Shown here: positions 8,876 to 16,420 of the stretch, in pieces
Layout of the letters: every line of letters starts with the position of its first letter
How positions within the stretch are numbered: position 1 is the first letter of the stretch
DNA from: Candidatus Bathyarchaeota archaeon
GTDB lineage: Archaea; Thermoproteota; Bathyarchaeia; JAPDIZ01
Assembly: GCA_029259355.1 (NCBI GenBank)
Contig: JAPDIZ010000005.1
Span: 1-64,000 of the forward strand
Reading direction: 5' to 3'
DNA: 64,000 bases
Program-made: the position numbers and the translations under genes
The notes under the pieces: generated by a model
What the model saw: the letters and a program-made list of their open reading frames with translations, nothing else
Database searches by the model: none
What the model was told of the DNA's origin: nothing

Positions 8876-9227
8876 TATCGAGATCAAGCTCTCTGACGAG
8901 TATTCCCGGGATTTGTTCGAAAAAAGAGGGAAAAAGAGAGGAGGTATGCGGGGAATTCTACCGCGAATACCGTATCCGAGTAGGAAACGGAGAATTTTCC
9001 GGGTAGCGCATAAGCGGGGAGAATTTCCTGAAAAACTATTGAGTTTTTCCCACATATCTTCGAAAAAAGGCGGTAAAACCGAGAAGAAACCTCGATAAAC
9101 GTAAAGAGTTGTTAGTGAAAAATGCCCGCTCAATGAGAAGATGCCGTCAGTGCTTAGACGCAGCGCGCAGCCGGGCGGGGAGGGGAAGAACCCTCGATGA
9201 GGCTAAGTAGGTAGCGAGGAGGTCACC
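8876..9227. other. Divergent intergenic region of the island
   Basis: 352 bases between the start of the HerA-like gene (minus strand) and the start of the HTH/nuclease gene (plus strand). No gene is supported here. It contains three related motifs (listed separately) and, at its right end, a strong Shine-Dalgarno sequence gaggaggt at 9217-9224 for the ATG at 9228. It must carry the promoters of both divergent genes, although I see no textbook TATA box. Confidence 0.5.
8949..9030. promoter_or_regulatory. Three copies of a GGAGAATTTCC-like motif, possible operator
   Basis: cggggaattctaccg (8949-8963), acggagaattttccgg (8987-9002) and cggggagaatttcctg (9015-9030) share the core cGG-G-GAATT-t-CC. 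Each is partly palindromic around AATT. Repeated near-palindromes between divergent genes are typical of repressor sites, and the neighbouring protein at 9228 has two HTH domains, which makes autoregulation a natural guess. The motif is short and chance similarity is possible. Confidence 0.35.
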
Positions 9228-10607
9228 ATGCCCACAAACCCCCTCACGTGGTTGATGAGGAGACCCCAAACCCAGCGCAGAGACCTTCCTCGCTGGTTGG
9301 AAGGGGATGATCCAAAACCACCTGAGGGGGTGGTATACGTGAGAAGTGTGTCTCTGCTCTCGTACTGTAACGAACATCTGCTCGATAGGCACTTGCTCCA
9401 CTACCTAAATGATTTGCGCGAACGCTATGAGCTGGCTAAGCAGCTAACCAACGGCTTTCGAAGAATTTCTCCTTGGATTCTGCGGCAACACCCAAAGATT
9501 CTGCGAGTCCTTCGCTTGGCGCTGAGGCTAACAATCACCGAGCTCTCCGATCTATCCAAAGTCGACTTCACCAACATCGAGAAGCTGGAGAATGGCCGAT
9601 ACTCAACCGCTACACCCAAAACCGCCAACAGGATAGCTGCCGTGCTCAACCAGCTATACCGCGAAAACAACCTCTTCGGACGCGTCACCTACGAAGAAAT
9701 CGAGCAAGCAATCAAAACCGTGTTTAGGCTCGAAACAAGAGGATTTGGCAGGCTCTGCAGCCCCCTAAAGGAAATGAGCATCGAAGAGTTCCTCGACCTG
9801 TACCGATACGTCGTCGAAGAAACCAAGGGATTCACCCTGCACCCACCAATCATGCTTCTCAAGCGACCAAACGCCATAGCCGTATACAGAGTGCTGCTCG
9901 GAATCCCAAGAGACCGCTTCGCAGCACTACTAGGAATCAAGAAGGGATTTTTGGAGAAGCTGGAAAACGGAGCCATCACCATCAGATACTACAAAACCGC
10001 CAAACGCTACGCAGACAAGCTGAAGAAAATAAGCCAAGAATATAGGCTCCACGAAAACGCCAGCGAAGAGATGGTGATCAAGAACCTAAACGCTCTACGT
10101 AGAGGCTGGGCAACCCACGAAGAACTACGCAGACGAGCGAAAGTAGCTAGTGAGAGAAGAAACATCTCTCCGAACTCCATCACACCACAAGAGCAGAAGA
10201 TAATAGCGTTGCTTGAAGCACACGGAATTAAATGCTATGGGCTTACCTCTCCGGAGCCTGAGGGGCTTAGATGTCTCGTCCACGGATCTATCAACATAGG
10301 ACATCGAAAATATTGCGCCGACTTTGTGATCCCTGACGCAAAGAAGCCGAGAATCATCATGGAGGCTCGAACCTTCAGCAACCGCACAAAAGATGAGATA
10401 TTCGTGCTAGAGCTAAACGCCCTATTTCAGCTGATGCGAGAGCAATACCCCGACGCAAAGCTTGTGATGATCCTTGGAGGCAGAGACAAGCCGCTGAAAG
10501 ATCCCCCGCCCTTTGTAAGAAACGCCGACGCCGTATTTGTTGACGCAACGCTAGAAGAGCTGCCGCTGTGGATCAAGCAACAGCTTGGCGAAGCAAAGCA
10601 CCAATAA
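9228..10607 (+). CDS. Double-HTH protein with C-terminal nuclease-like domain
   Basis: 459 residues from ATG at 9228 behind a strong Shine-Dalgarno sequence. Two XRE-like helix-turn-helix units are visible: residues about 85-145 (LTITELSDLSKVDFTNIEKL) and about 208-268 (IPRDRFAALLGIKKGFLEKL), both followed by LENG, the usual end of the recognition region. The C-terminal part (about 315-459) looks like a restriction-endonuclease fold: CADFVIPDAKKPRIIMEART gives an Asp near 365 and a Glu near 379, in the spacing of a D...ExK site, but Arg replaces the usual Lys. So it is either a variant nuclease or an inactive one. It is followed after 33 bases by the 161-residue gene. Function is inferred, not known. 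Confidence 0.6.
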   Translation: MPTNPLTWLMRRPQTQRRDLPRWLEGDDPKPPEGVVYVRSVSLLSYCNEHLLDRHLLHYLNDLRERYELAKQLTNGFRRISPWILRQHPKILRVLRLALRLTITELSDLSKVDFTNIEKLENGRYSTATPKTANRIAAVLNQLYRENNLFGRVTYEEIEQAIKTVFRLETRGFGRLCSPLKEMSIEEFLDLYRYVVEETKGFTLHPPIMLLKRPNAIAVYRVLLGIPRDRFAALLGIKKGFLEKLENGAITIRYYKTAKRYADKLKKISQEYRLHENASEEMVIKNLNALRRGWATHEELRRRAKVASERRNISPNSITPQEQKIIALLEAHGIKCYGLTSPEPEGLRCLVHGSINIGHRKYCADFVIPDAKKPRIIMEARTFSNRTKDEIFVLELNALFQLMREQYPDAKLVMILGGRDKPLKDPPPFVRNADAVFVDATLEELPLWIKQQLGEAKHQ

Positions 10608-10640
10608 ACCCCACCCCTCCCTCTTTTGAGGTGATGAGAA

Positions 10641-11126
10641 ATGAGCGGCGAATCTCCTCGGTATACCATGGTACTGGAAGAAAAGGTTGCGAGAATCCTC
10701 GGATACGAGTACGAGCAATATCCCGTTATAGAGCTTTGGCCCGGAAGATCCGAGGTCATAAGCTTTGCAATACCAAGTATAGAAGAGCCTCTGGTGGTGG
10801 TCATATGCAAAGACTTTCGAGACTTCCTCGAGCTTTATGAAAAACAGAAGTTTGCGGGAAATACCATACTCACACCTTTAGAGTACTTAATTAATGCAGC
10901 AGATGCCATAGCAAAGTTTGTGAAGATGACATACCCGCAGACAAAAGCTATGCTAATAGCATCTGGCATAACTGAGAGCTACACACCAAATGAGCTAAAG
11001 AACATCCTATGGGAATGCAGCGAATACCTAGACTACATACTCTTAGAAGATCAGCTAGACAATCTAAACAAAGCCGTACAAAATCTGATCGCACGAAGAA
11101 GAAGTCGACGAAAGCGAGGAAAATAG
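10641..11126 (+). CDS. Partner of the HTH/nuclease protein, family unknown
   Basis: 161 residues from ATG at 10641 with Shine-Dalgarno gaggtgat 7 bases upstream. It is soluble, with an alpha/beta pattern: strands EVISFAIP, PLVVVICKDF, KAMLIASGI, and a very basic end (ARRRSRRKRGK) suited to nucleic-acid contact. I do not recognise the family. It sits 33 bases behind the HTH/nuclease gene and is surely co-transcribed. A damaged copy of its last 58 codons lies at 12516-12692, so the gene has been duplicated or acquired twice. Possible roles are a nuclease partner, an inhibitor, or a second DNA-binding subunit. Confidence 0.5.
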   Translation: MSGESPRYTMVLEEKVARILGYEYEQYPVIELWPGRSEVISFAIPSIEEPLVVVICKDFRDFLELYEKQKFAGNTILTPLEYLINAADAIAKFVKMTYPQTKAMLIASGITESYTPNELKNILWECSEYLDYILLEDQLDNLNKAVQNLIARRRSRRKRGK

Positions 11127-11364
11127 GACCGAAAAACTCGGAGGCTTCATCTACAAAAATACCCAGAAATCATATAATTTGGAGCTCTTCGTTCAAAAAC
11201 TCCTGATTTTGCTAAGCTTAATTTGCATGTGAATCAGGTAAGAAAAAATTATGACATCATTTTAAGATGTTGGTGAGTTAACTCTTATATACATTTTGAA
11301 CCGGATATATGTATGCATAAAACAAAGGAAATTTCCTACCTGAATAGGGCTGGGGGTCTTCGAA

Positions 11365-11736
11365 ATGGCAACAACTTGGTACACTGCTTCATCTCTGCAA
11401 GCAAGTGATTGCCAAGTAGAGGATGTTATGCTGACGGAAGAATTCAGAGGAGAAGGAGCTGTCGTTACCTCTTGGCTAACTAGCAATGATTTTCCATTAC
11501 AATCTTCTGTTCCAGATATCGATCGCAGTATAATGATACACTACTATAGAACGACAAACCCACTCCAGCAAGTAGCTCTTGTTATCGTAAGTGGAGTATT
11601 GGTAGCTTCACTTATCTATGGTGTTTTATCATTACTAAAATCAGACTATATCGGAATAACCTTAGGCTTCGGCACCTGCTTTACTTTCTTAGCTATGCTA
11701 TTGAGTATGCTTAGGGAGCAGCGTGCCTATGCCTAA
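11365..11736 (+). CDS. Small two-span membrane protein
   Basis: 123 residues from ATG at 11365; gggggt about 9 bases upstream can serve as ribosome binding site. The first 65 residues are polar and acidic. Two hydrophobic segments follow (about 68-90 and 96-115), then a short basic end. TATA-like ttatatac (11285-11292) and gatatatgt (11304-11312) lie upstream. It overlaps the next gene by 8 bases, and the third gene follows immediately, so the three form an operon. No family is recognised. Confidence 0.45.
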   Translation: MATTWYTASSLQASDCQVEDVMLTEEFRGEGAVVTSWLTSNDFPLQSSVPDIDRSIMIHYYRTTNPLQQVALVIVSGVLVASLIYGVLSLLKSDYIGITLGFGTCFTFLAMLLSMLREQRAYA

Positions 11737-11998
11737 GGGATCTGGGCTAAGAGAACTACTAGAAGTTGTAAGATATGTCTTGGAGGCGGAGAAGGACCCC
11801 CTCGGGAGGATAAATGTATTGGGTATGCTTTTAACAATTATTGTTGCTTCTCTGTTGTTAGTTATGGCAACAAAACTTCCATCGAATGTTTTGATCTATT
11901 TTGTTCAATTACTGCCTCAATTTCTCTACATTCTTTTTTGGTTTGTTATGACAGTAATTTTCAGTACTGCGGTGGTTTATTGCTGGAGGAAGAAGTAG
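11729..11998 (+). CDS. Small two-span membrane protein
   Basis: 89 residues from ATG at 11729; a GTG two codons upstream is an alternative. The stop of the preceding gene lies inside the start region (ATGCCTAAG), which indicates coupled translation. Residues about 1-28 are amphipathic and charged; hydrophobic segments are at about 30-50 and 58-83, ending in WRKK. Both termini would face the cytoplasm. Second gene of a three-gene cluster; unknown family. Confidence 0.45.
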   Translation: MPKGSGLRELLEVVRYVLEAEKDPLGRINVLGMLLTIIVASLLLVMATKLPSNVLIYFVQLLPQFLYILFWFVMTVIFSTAVVYCWRKK

Positions 11999-11999
11999 T

Positions 12000-12461
12000 A
12001 TGACCGATATAAAAAACCTGCAAAACATACTTAGATCTTATGGCGCTATTGACTTTGAAACAATACGAGAAGAGTGGGGGTTCTACAAAATTGACGATGG
12101 AACATTGTTGCGCGTTAAACTAGTACTAGTGAATGTGCTTACAAGAGACGATTTGGAGTATTCCTTTGCATGGAGTAATGTAATAGGAGTTATTGCACCT
12201 CCTGAGTTGAGGGGACCCCCCAGTAATAAGCGCTATTCCTCAGAAGAATTAATTACCTCAATAGAGGCTGAAGATTTAGAGTTTAAAGAACTTAAAAAAG
12301 GGATAAGCGAATATGTGCTGGAAAATGGTGTACGGGTATCAGTTAGACCAGTTTTAGCGATGGTTTCTCGAACAAACAAATACGATACGCGTGGAATGCC
12401 CATATATGTGACAAACGTCCAACCTATCTGGAAAATAAAGCCGATGAAAATTAAGAAGTAA
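12000..12461 (+). CDS. Soluble protein of the small membrane cluster, unknown
   Basis: 153 residues from ATG at 12000, one base behind the stop of the previous gene. The product is mixed alpha/beta (LLRVKLVLVNVL, RVSVRPVLAMVSR) without membrane segments or a recognised motif. Its tight coupling to two membrane proteins suggests a shared complex. Low GC content matches the rest of the island. Confidence 0.45.
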   Translation: MTDIKNLQNILRSYGAIDFETIREEWGFYKIDDGTLLRVKLVLVNVLTRDDLEYSFAWSNVIGVIAPPELRGPPSNKRYSSEELITSIEAEDLEFKELKKGISEYVLENGVRVSVRPVLAMVSRTNKYDTRGMPIYVTNVQPIWKIKPMKIKK

Positions 12462-12515
12462 GTTTAGAAAGAAAATTTTACTTTCCAAAGTCTCACTAAA
12501 GAATTTTAAGAAACA

Positions 12516-12692
12516 ATGCTGGTCATATCGGGCATAGACGAAAACTGCACACCAAGAGAACTACAAGAACTTCTCTGGACCACCAGTGATTACCTGGACT
12601 ACATACTCTTAGAAAATCAGCTAGACAACTTAAACGAAATCTAAAAAACTTTGATTAATCGAAGGATAAGTAGACGAAAACGGGAAAAATAA
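12516..12692 (+). pseudogene. Broken copy of the C-terminal third of the 161-residue partner gene
   Basis: 177 bases align without gaps to 10950-11126. In frame they give MLVISGIDENCTP..., with about 37 of 58 codons encoding the same residue as the intact gene, including YLDYILLE and QLDNLN. An in-frame TAA stops it after 43 codons (LNEI-stop), yet similarity continues beyond the stop to the same basic tail and stop codon. The first two thirds of the gene are missing. This is a decayed paralog and not a functional small gene, although a 43-residue peptide could still be made. Confidence 0.75.
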
Positions 12693-12728
12693 GCAATAAC
12701 TATAGTATCGATAAATTTATGCTAATGA

Positions 12729-12935
12729 TCATTCTCTTTTTATTATAGCTAGAATCATAAAAATTATCGTTACTACTATTGCTGCGATAAATAACCACAA
12801 AAACATCCTCCATTTTTCGATAAGTTCTGGTGGGTATCCAGGAATCATGGTCAGCGATTCTCCAAGAACCCAGAATAAAAGCAGACCAAGTGAAAAAACA
12901 AACAGCAACACTAACCCTGTTAAGATTGGTCTCAT
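12729..12935 (-). CDS. Small two-span membrane protein
   Basis: 68 residues from ATG at 12935: a hydrophobic segment at about 5-27, a short loop with PGYPPELIEKWR, then a second at about 43-63 ending in KRE. Both ends probably face the cytoplasm. No family is recognised. It is alone on the minus strand between the broken partner gene and the nuclease at 13087. Short length keeps confidence moderate. Confidence 0.4.
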   Translation of the reverse strand: MRPILTGLVLLFVFSLGLLLFWVLGESLTMIPGYPPELIEKWRMFLWLFIAAIVVTIIFMILAIIKRE

Positions 12936-13086
12936 TCCTTAGACCCTCTTCAGATCCCTAATGTGGCATTTAGCCTACTTTCTCTTATGAATATACTTCT
13001 TAGCATTTAGTCAATAACTTTTAAATAACTATTTTGACATAAAGCCACGTTTATTTTCGCCTGTATATTAAATTTTACTTGATCCT

Positions 13087-13578
13087 TTAAGCTACTTTCT
13101 TCAACTTTATTTCTTCTCGAAGCTCTTCATCCAACTCATTTCGATAATAATCCCTCACTTCAGTACTAAGTGAACCACTATACACAAAGAAGCCCACCGT
13201 GTTAGGTCCCCATTTCGATCTAAACTTTCGATATTTTCTCACAAATGACCTAAAGTCTCTTAGTATAACCTGAGCTTTGTTTTTACACTCTACCATCGCA
13301 TATACTGTTTCAACGAAAAGTAGCCCACCCCGATCTCTTCTTAGGATCAGATCTATTTCACCTATTCCAGCGTATGTTTTCCTCTTGTCTTCTAGTTGCC
13401 ACCCACTTCTCTTGAAATGCTTAAAGACTTTGTCTTCATAGCTATAGCCTTTGACAACACTTCTCAAACCCTCTATCCTTTTCTTAGGAGAAATAGCTTT
13501 CTTAACTCCTGTTTTCTTGACAGTTCTCTTTTTCTTTCCCGAAGTTCGGTTTCCTTTCCTAGAACCACGTTTGCTCAT
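13087..13578 (-). CDS. PD-(D/E)XK nuclease-like protein with basic N-terminal tail
   Basis: 163 residues from ATG at 13578. The first 35 residues are almost all Lys, Arg, Gly, Ser and Thr (MSKRGSRKGNR..., GKKKRTVKK), a likely disordered DNA- or RNA-binding tail. The rest resembles Mrr/RecB-type nucleases: YEDKVFKHFKRSGW, then GIGEIDLILRR and FVETVYAMVECKN, giving the Asp and Glu-x-Lys of a PD-(D/E)XK metal site. Such domains occur in restriction, repair and Holliday-junction enzymes. The first residues (SKRG) match the start of the tiny protein at 13838. It stands alone, AT-rich, within the island. Confidence 0.65.
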   Translation of the reverse strand: MSKRGSRKGNRTSGKKKRTVKKTGVKKAISPKKRIEGLRSVVKGYSYEDKVFKHFKRSGWQLEDKRKTYAGIGEIDLILRRDRGGLLFVETVYAMVECKNKAQVILRDFRSFVRKYRKFRSKWGPNTVGFFVYSGSLSTEVRDYYRNELDEELREEIKLKKVA

Positions 13579-13837
13579 AACCTCACCACGTACAAATATT
13601 TTGGGTAAAGACGCACTTGTTGCCTATTCTTTTACTTATAGTTATTTTTCATAAAAAATTTTCGAGAAACCTGATTAATGAAAAGTTCTCAAATATAAGA
13701 GAAACAACCCATCAACTTTAACACAAAGTTAGTTCTAATAGACTTGTATCACCAATCACTATTATCCACATCTTTTTTATTGAAAAATTTTAAGTAAAAT
13801 GAGACGAAATATGGAGTAAGAACTGGAGAGTAAGAAT

Positions 13838-14017
13838 GTGAGTAAGAGGGGAAAGAAGAAGGTAACCTTCTACGCAACCAAAAAGGTTCCCAAAAAAGTT
13901 AGGGTAAGCTTCACAACCTCAGACGGCAAAAAAGTATCGTTTAAAGCAACGAAGAAAGTACCCAAAAAGGTAAAAGTCAGCTTCTACGCCTCAACATCAA
14001 AAAAGAAAAAGCGATAG
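13838..14017 (+). CDS. 59-residue Lys-rich protein made of two related repeats
   Basis: GTG at 13838 opens 59 codons to TAG at 14017. A ggag ribosome binding site lies about 10 bases before it. The sequence contains two similar units: VTFYATKKVPKKVRVSF and VSFKATKKVPKKVKVSF, followed by YAS and a basic tail. The alternation of hydrophobic and Lys residues suggests paired beta hairpins. About one residue in three is Lys or Arg, so nucleic-acid binding is likely. It begins SKRG like the nuclease at 13578, which is divergent from it across 259 bases. I do not know its function. Confidence 0.55.
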   Translation: MSKRGKKKVTFYATKKVPKKVRVSFTTSDGKKVSFKATKKVPKKVKVSFYASTSKKKKR

Positions 14018-14037
14018 GGTCTTAGCCACAAAAAGCT

Positions 14038-14724
14038 TTAGGGCTTTCGCATCCATAAGTACCTCAGATCATATAGGAGCAATACAATCTGATATGGCGG
14101 ATACAACAATCTGATCAACAATTTGTGAAGTACATCACGCTCTTTTCTTTTCATCTTCCTAATCTCAGAGATCGCCTCTAAATATCTCTCCCTTCCTAAA
14201 GTCTTAATTGCAAAGAAATCAGCGAGTATCTCGCAAGGCCAAGAAACCAATACAACAGTCAATGCAAAAACAACAGCAAAGGAAGAGAAATAAAGAAAGA
14301 TGCTCATAGAAGCGTGCAAATCCGCACCCATAGCTAACAATATCACTGGAGCAAGCAATAACGTAACTACTGACCCAATAAAGAGTATTAAAAGAGGAAC
14401 AATAGCAGCGTAGAATAGTATTCTTAGGAGAAAATGAAGGTTTGTATGCCCATATTCATGCAGAAAAACATAATCAGCTACATTTTTTGAAAAATTTTTG
14501 AAGATATGATCGGACATTATAATAGCATTCCAAGGGGTTGCTTGACCATACGGGACATCGTCTCCTTGAAAGACATATACATCTTTGCAATAGTCTCCGT
14601 ATCTATACAGAATCTTACCTCTGTAAGATCCACCACGAAAGCTTACGAAAATTATTGTAAGCTTTTCTATGAATTTTTCGAGAAAACTAAACCTCCCCTT
14701 CTTTAACACCCATCCACATATCAT
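14038..14724 (-). CDS. M48-type membrane metalloprotease
   Basis: 228 residues from ATG at 14724. The zinc motif HEYGH lies near residue 89, followed by two hydrophobic segments (about 97-122 and 133-158), then EILADFFAIKTLG near 163-175, whose Glu and following Ala-Asp fit the third zinc ligand region of M48/M56 peptidases. The usual N-terminal membrane segments are absent. Composition is AT-rich. It is the last gene of the island before rtcB. A role in membrane protein turnover, or in toxin or peptide processing within the island, is possible. Compare the broken M48 remnant at 1293. Confidence 0.65.
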   Translation of the reverse strand: MICGWVLKKGRFSFLEKFIEKLTIIFVSFRGGSYRGKILYRYGDYCKDVYVFQGDDVPYGQATPWNAIIMSDHIFKNFSKNVADYVFLHEYGHTNLHFLLRILFYAAIVPLLILFIGSVVTLLLAPVILLAMGADLHASMSIFLYFSSFAVVFALTVVLVSWPCEILADFFAIKTLGRERYLEAISEIRKMKRKERDVLHKLLIRLLYPPYQIVLLLYDLRYLWMRKP

Positions 14725-14877
14725 AAGAAAAACAAAAAGTTAAGTAACGTTAATTTATTTCTCGATCTCATCACACTTCACAGTTGCTGAAACTAATTTG
14801 TAAGAATCAACATAAATCGGGTAAATCACAAGAGACTCTTCGAAAGAAAAGCGACAGCAAAAAGTTGAAGATGTATT

Positions 14878-14980
14878 TTAACCCTTTGTGACCGCTAACG
14901 GCAACATCCTAGCGACTTTAGTAGCTATGCCGACTTGATGCGAAACCTCGGCAACCCGGTCGGGGTCTTTGTACGCGTGG
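14878..14980 (-). repeat. Proximal direct repeat of the island (3' end of intact rtcB)
   Basis: Last 103 bases of rtcB, matching 5935-6037 at all but 11 positions. If the island integrated here, this copy is the end supplied by the element, and the distal copy is the original end of the gene, or the reverse for the opposite polarity. Confidence 0.7.
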
Positions 14981-16326
14981 GGGGTCTCCTCGACAATTGT
15001 CTCGCGGCTGCTCGCCTTGATGAGGATTCCCTTGGACTCGAGTTCTCTGAGGACATCGGATACTCTGTAGCGCCTCGTAGCCGCTGAGCGGCTTAGGAGC
15101 CTGCCAGCGCCGTGCGCTGTTGATCCAAACGTAATCTCCATGGCGGTGGGTGAGCCAAGCAAAACCCAGCTGGAGGTACCCATCGATCCAGGAATTATTA
15201 CTGGTTGTCCGATATTTTGGTAATCCTGCGGGACTGCCGGATGTCCCTTCGGGAACGCCCGGGTCGCGCCCTTCCTATGTACCCAGACTTTGACTTTTTT
15301 GCTGTTGATGGTGTGTTCTTCTGGTTTTGCGATGTTGTGTGCTACGTCGTATACTAGTTTGAGTCCTAGTTTTTCTGGGTCTTGTCCTAGGACTTCGGCG
15401 AATGCTTCTCTTGTCCAGTGTGTTATCATTTGTCTGTTTGCCCATGCGTAGTTGCATGCGCATGACATTGCGGCTATGTAGTCTTGTGCTTCTGGGCTTT
15501 GTGTTGGTGCGCACGCTAGTTCTCTGTCGGGTAGTTTTATGTTGTATTTGTGGACTGCTCTTTCCATTACTCTTAGGTAGTCGCTGCATACTTGGTGTCC
15601 GAGTCCTCTTGATCCTGTGTGTATCATTATGGTGATTTGTCCTTCTTCGTAGATTCCCATTTGTTTGGCTGCTTGTTTGTCGAATATTTTGTCTACTACT
15701 TGTATTTCGAGGAAGTGGTTTCCGCTTCCTAGTGTTCCTAGCTGTGGTGCGCCTCTTTCTTTTGCTCTTGGTGATACTTTGGTGGCGTCGGCGTGTGGCA
15801 TTTTTCCTTTTTCTTCGCAGTGTTCTATGTCTTGTGGCCATCCGTATCCTTGTTCGACTGCCCACTGTGCTCCGTTTTCCAGTACTTCGTCTAGCTGTCT
15901 TCTGTCTAGCCTTAGCTTTCCTCTTGAGCCTACTCCGCTTGGTACGTTTCTGAAGATGGCGGTTATGAGCTTGTTTAGTATGGGTTTTACTTCTTTTGTG
16001 GTTAGGTTTGTTGTTAGTAGCCTTACTCCGCAGTTGATGTCGTATCCTACTCCTCCTGGGGATATTACGCCTTCTTCTTGGTCTGTTGCGGCTACTCCTC
16101 CTATTGGGAATCCGTATCCTTCGTGTCCGTCTGGTAGGACTATGCTGTGTTTGTATATTCCGGGTAGGTGTGCTACGTTTGCGGCTTGTTCAAGCGTCCT
16201 ATCTTCCTTCATTTTTTGGAGGAGTACTTCGTCTGCGAATATGGTTGCGGGTACTCTCATCCCGGGTTTGTAGTTTTGGGGTATTCTCCAGACGTATTGG
16301 GATATTTTTTGAAGTGGTACGGGCAT
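14878..16326 (-). CDS. rtcB: RtcB RNA ligase (3'-phosphate tRNA-splicing ligase)
   Basis: 482 residues from ATG at 16326, chosen because aaggtg lies just upstream and the family begins at this point; a GTG three codons earlier is possible. RtcB joins 2',3'-cyclic phosphate and 5'-OH RNA ends after tRNA intron removal, using GTP and manganese. Visible motifs: LPDGHEGYGFPIGGVAA, GGVGYDINCGVRL with the metal Cys, HTGSRGLGHQVCSDY, and STAHGAGRLLSR with the His that is guanylylated. Length is normal and there is no intein. The coding strand of the first two thirds (about 15296-16326) is strikingly poor in G compared with the last 420 bases. The 3' end is the target of the island. Confidence 0.95.
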   Translation of the reverse strand: MPVPLQKISQYVWRIPQNYKPGMRVPATIFADEVLLQKMKEDRTLEQAANVAHLPGIYKHSIVLPDGHEGYGFPIGGVAATDQEEGVISPGGVGYDINCGVRLLTTNLTTKEVKPILNKLITAIFRNVPSGVGSRGKLRLDRRQLDEVLENGAQWAVEQGYGWPQDIEHCEEKGKMPHADATKVSPRAKERGAPQLGTLGSGNHFLEIQVVDKIFDKQAAKQMGIYEEGQITIMIHTGSRGLGHQVCSDYLRVMERAVHKYNIKLPDRELACAPTQSPEAQDYIAAMSCACNYAWANRQMITHWTREAFAEVLGQDPEKLGLKLVYDVAHNIAKPEEHTINSKKVKVWVHRKGATRAFPKGHPAVPQDYQNIGQPVIIPGSMGTSSWVLLGSPTAMEITFGSTAHGAGRLLSRSAATRRYRVSDVLRELESKGILIKASSRETIVEETPHAYKDPDRVAEVSHQVGIATKVARMLPLAVTKG

Positions 16327-16420
16327 GTGATTCACCTTAAGCGTGCTTTTGTGAAAAGCAGCGCTCTGTATTACTTGTTTGGGGCTTATTTTTGTGTTTC
16401 TTTTTTGCTGTGGAGGTGGT

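Larger units (their letters stand above)
5935..14980. mobile_element. Putative integrated island at the 3' end of rtcB
   Basis: About 9 kb bounded by two direct copies of the rtcB 3' end (5935-6037 and 14878-14980). Between them are only accessory genes: a membrane HerA-like ATPase, an HTH/nuclease-like protein, its partner and a broken copy of the partner, small membrane proteins, a PD-(D/E)XK nuclease, a 59-residue repeat protein and an M48 protease. The stretch 11130-14870 is clearly more AT-rich than the flanks. Integration into the end of a gene, with the element supplying a replacement end, is a well-known outcome of tyrosine-recombinase integration at tRNA genes and some protein genes. 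No recombinase or transposase gene is visible, so the element may be decayed, use a helper, or have arisen by another route. Confidence 0.6.

Noticed and set aside
8876-9133. N-terminal extension of the HerA-like gene by 86 codons
   Set aside because: The extra residues look like translated intergenic DNA and overlap the repeated motifs; the ATG at 8875 starts directly before the first membrane segment.
5935-14980. Search for an integrase, transposase or relaxase in the island
   Set aside because: None of the reading frames shows a tyrosine or serine recombinase, DDE or HUH motif, so no such gene is called.
15275-15865. Long minus-strand frame of 196 codons rich in Arg, Thr and Asn inside rtcB
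   Set aside because: It is an alternative frame of rtcB kept open by the G-poor coding strand; composition is implausible for a protein and rtcB is certain.
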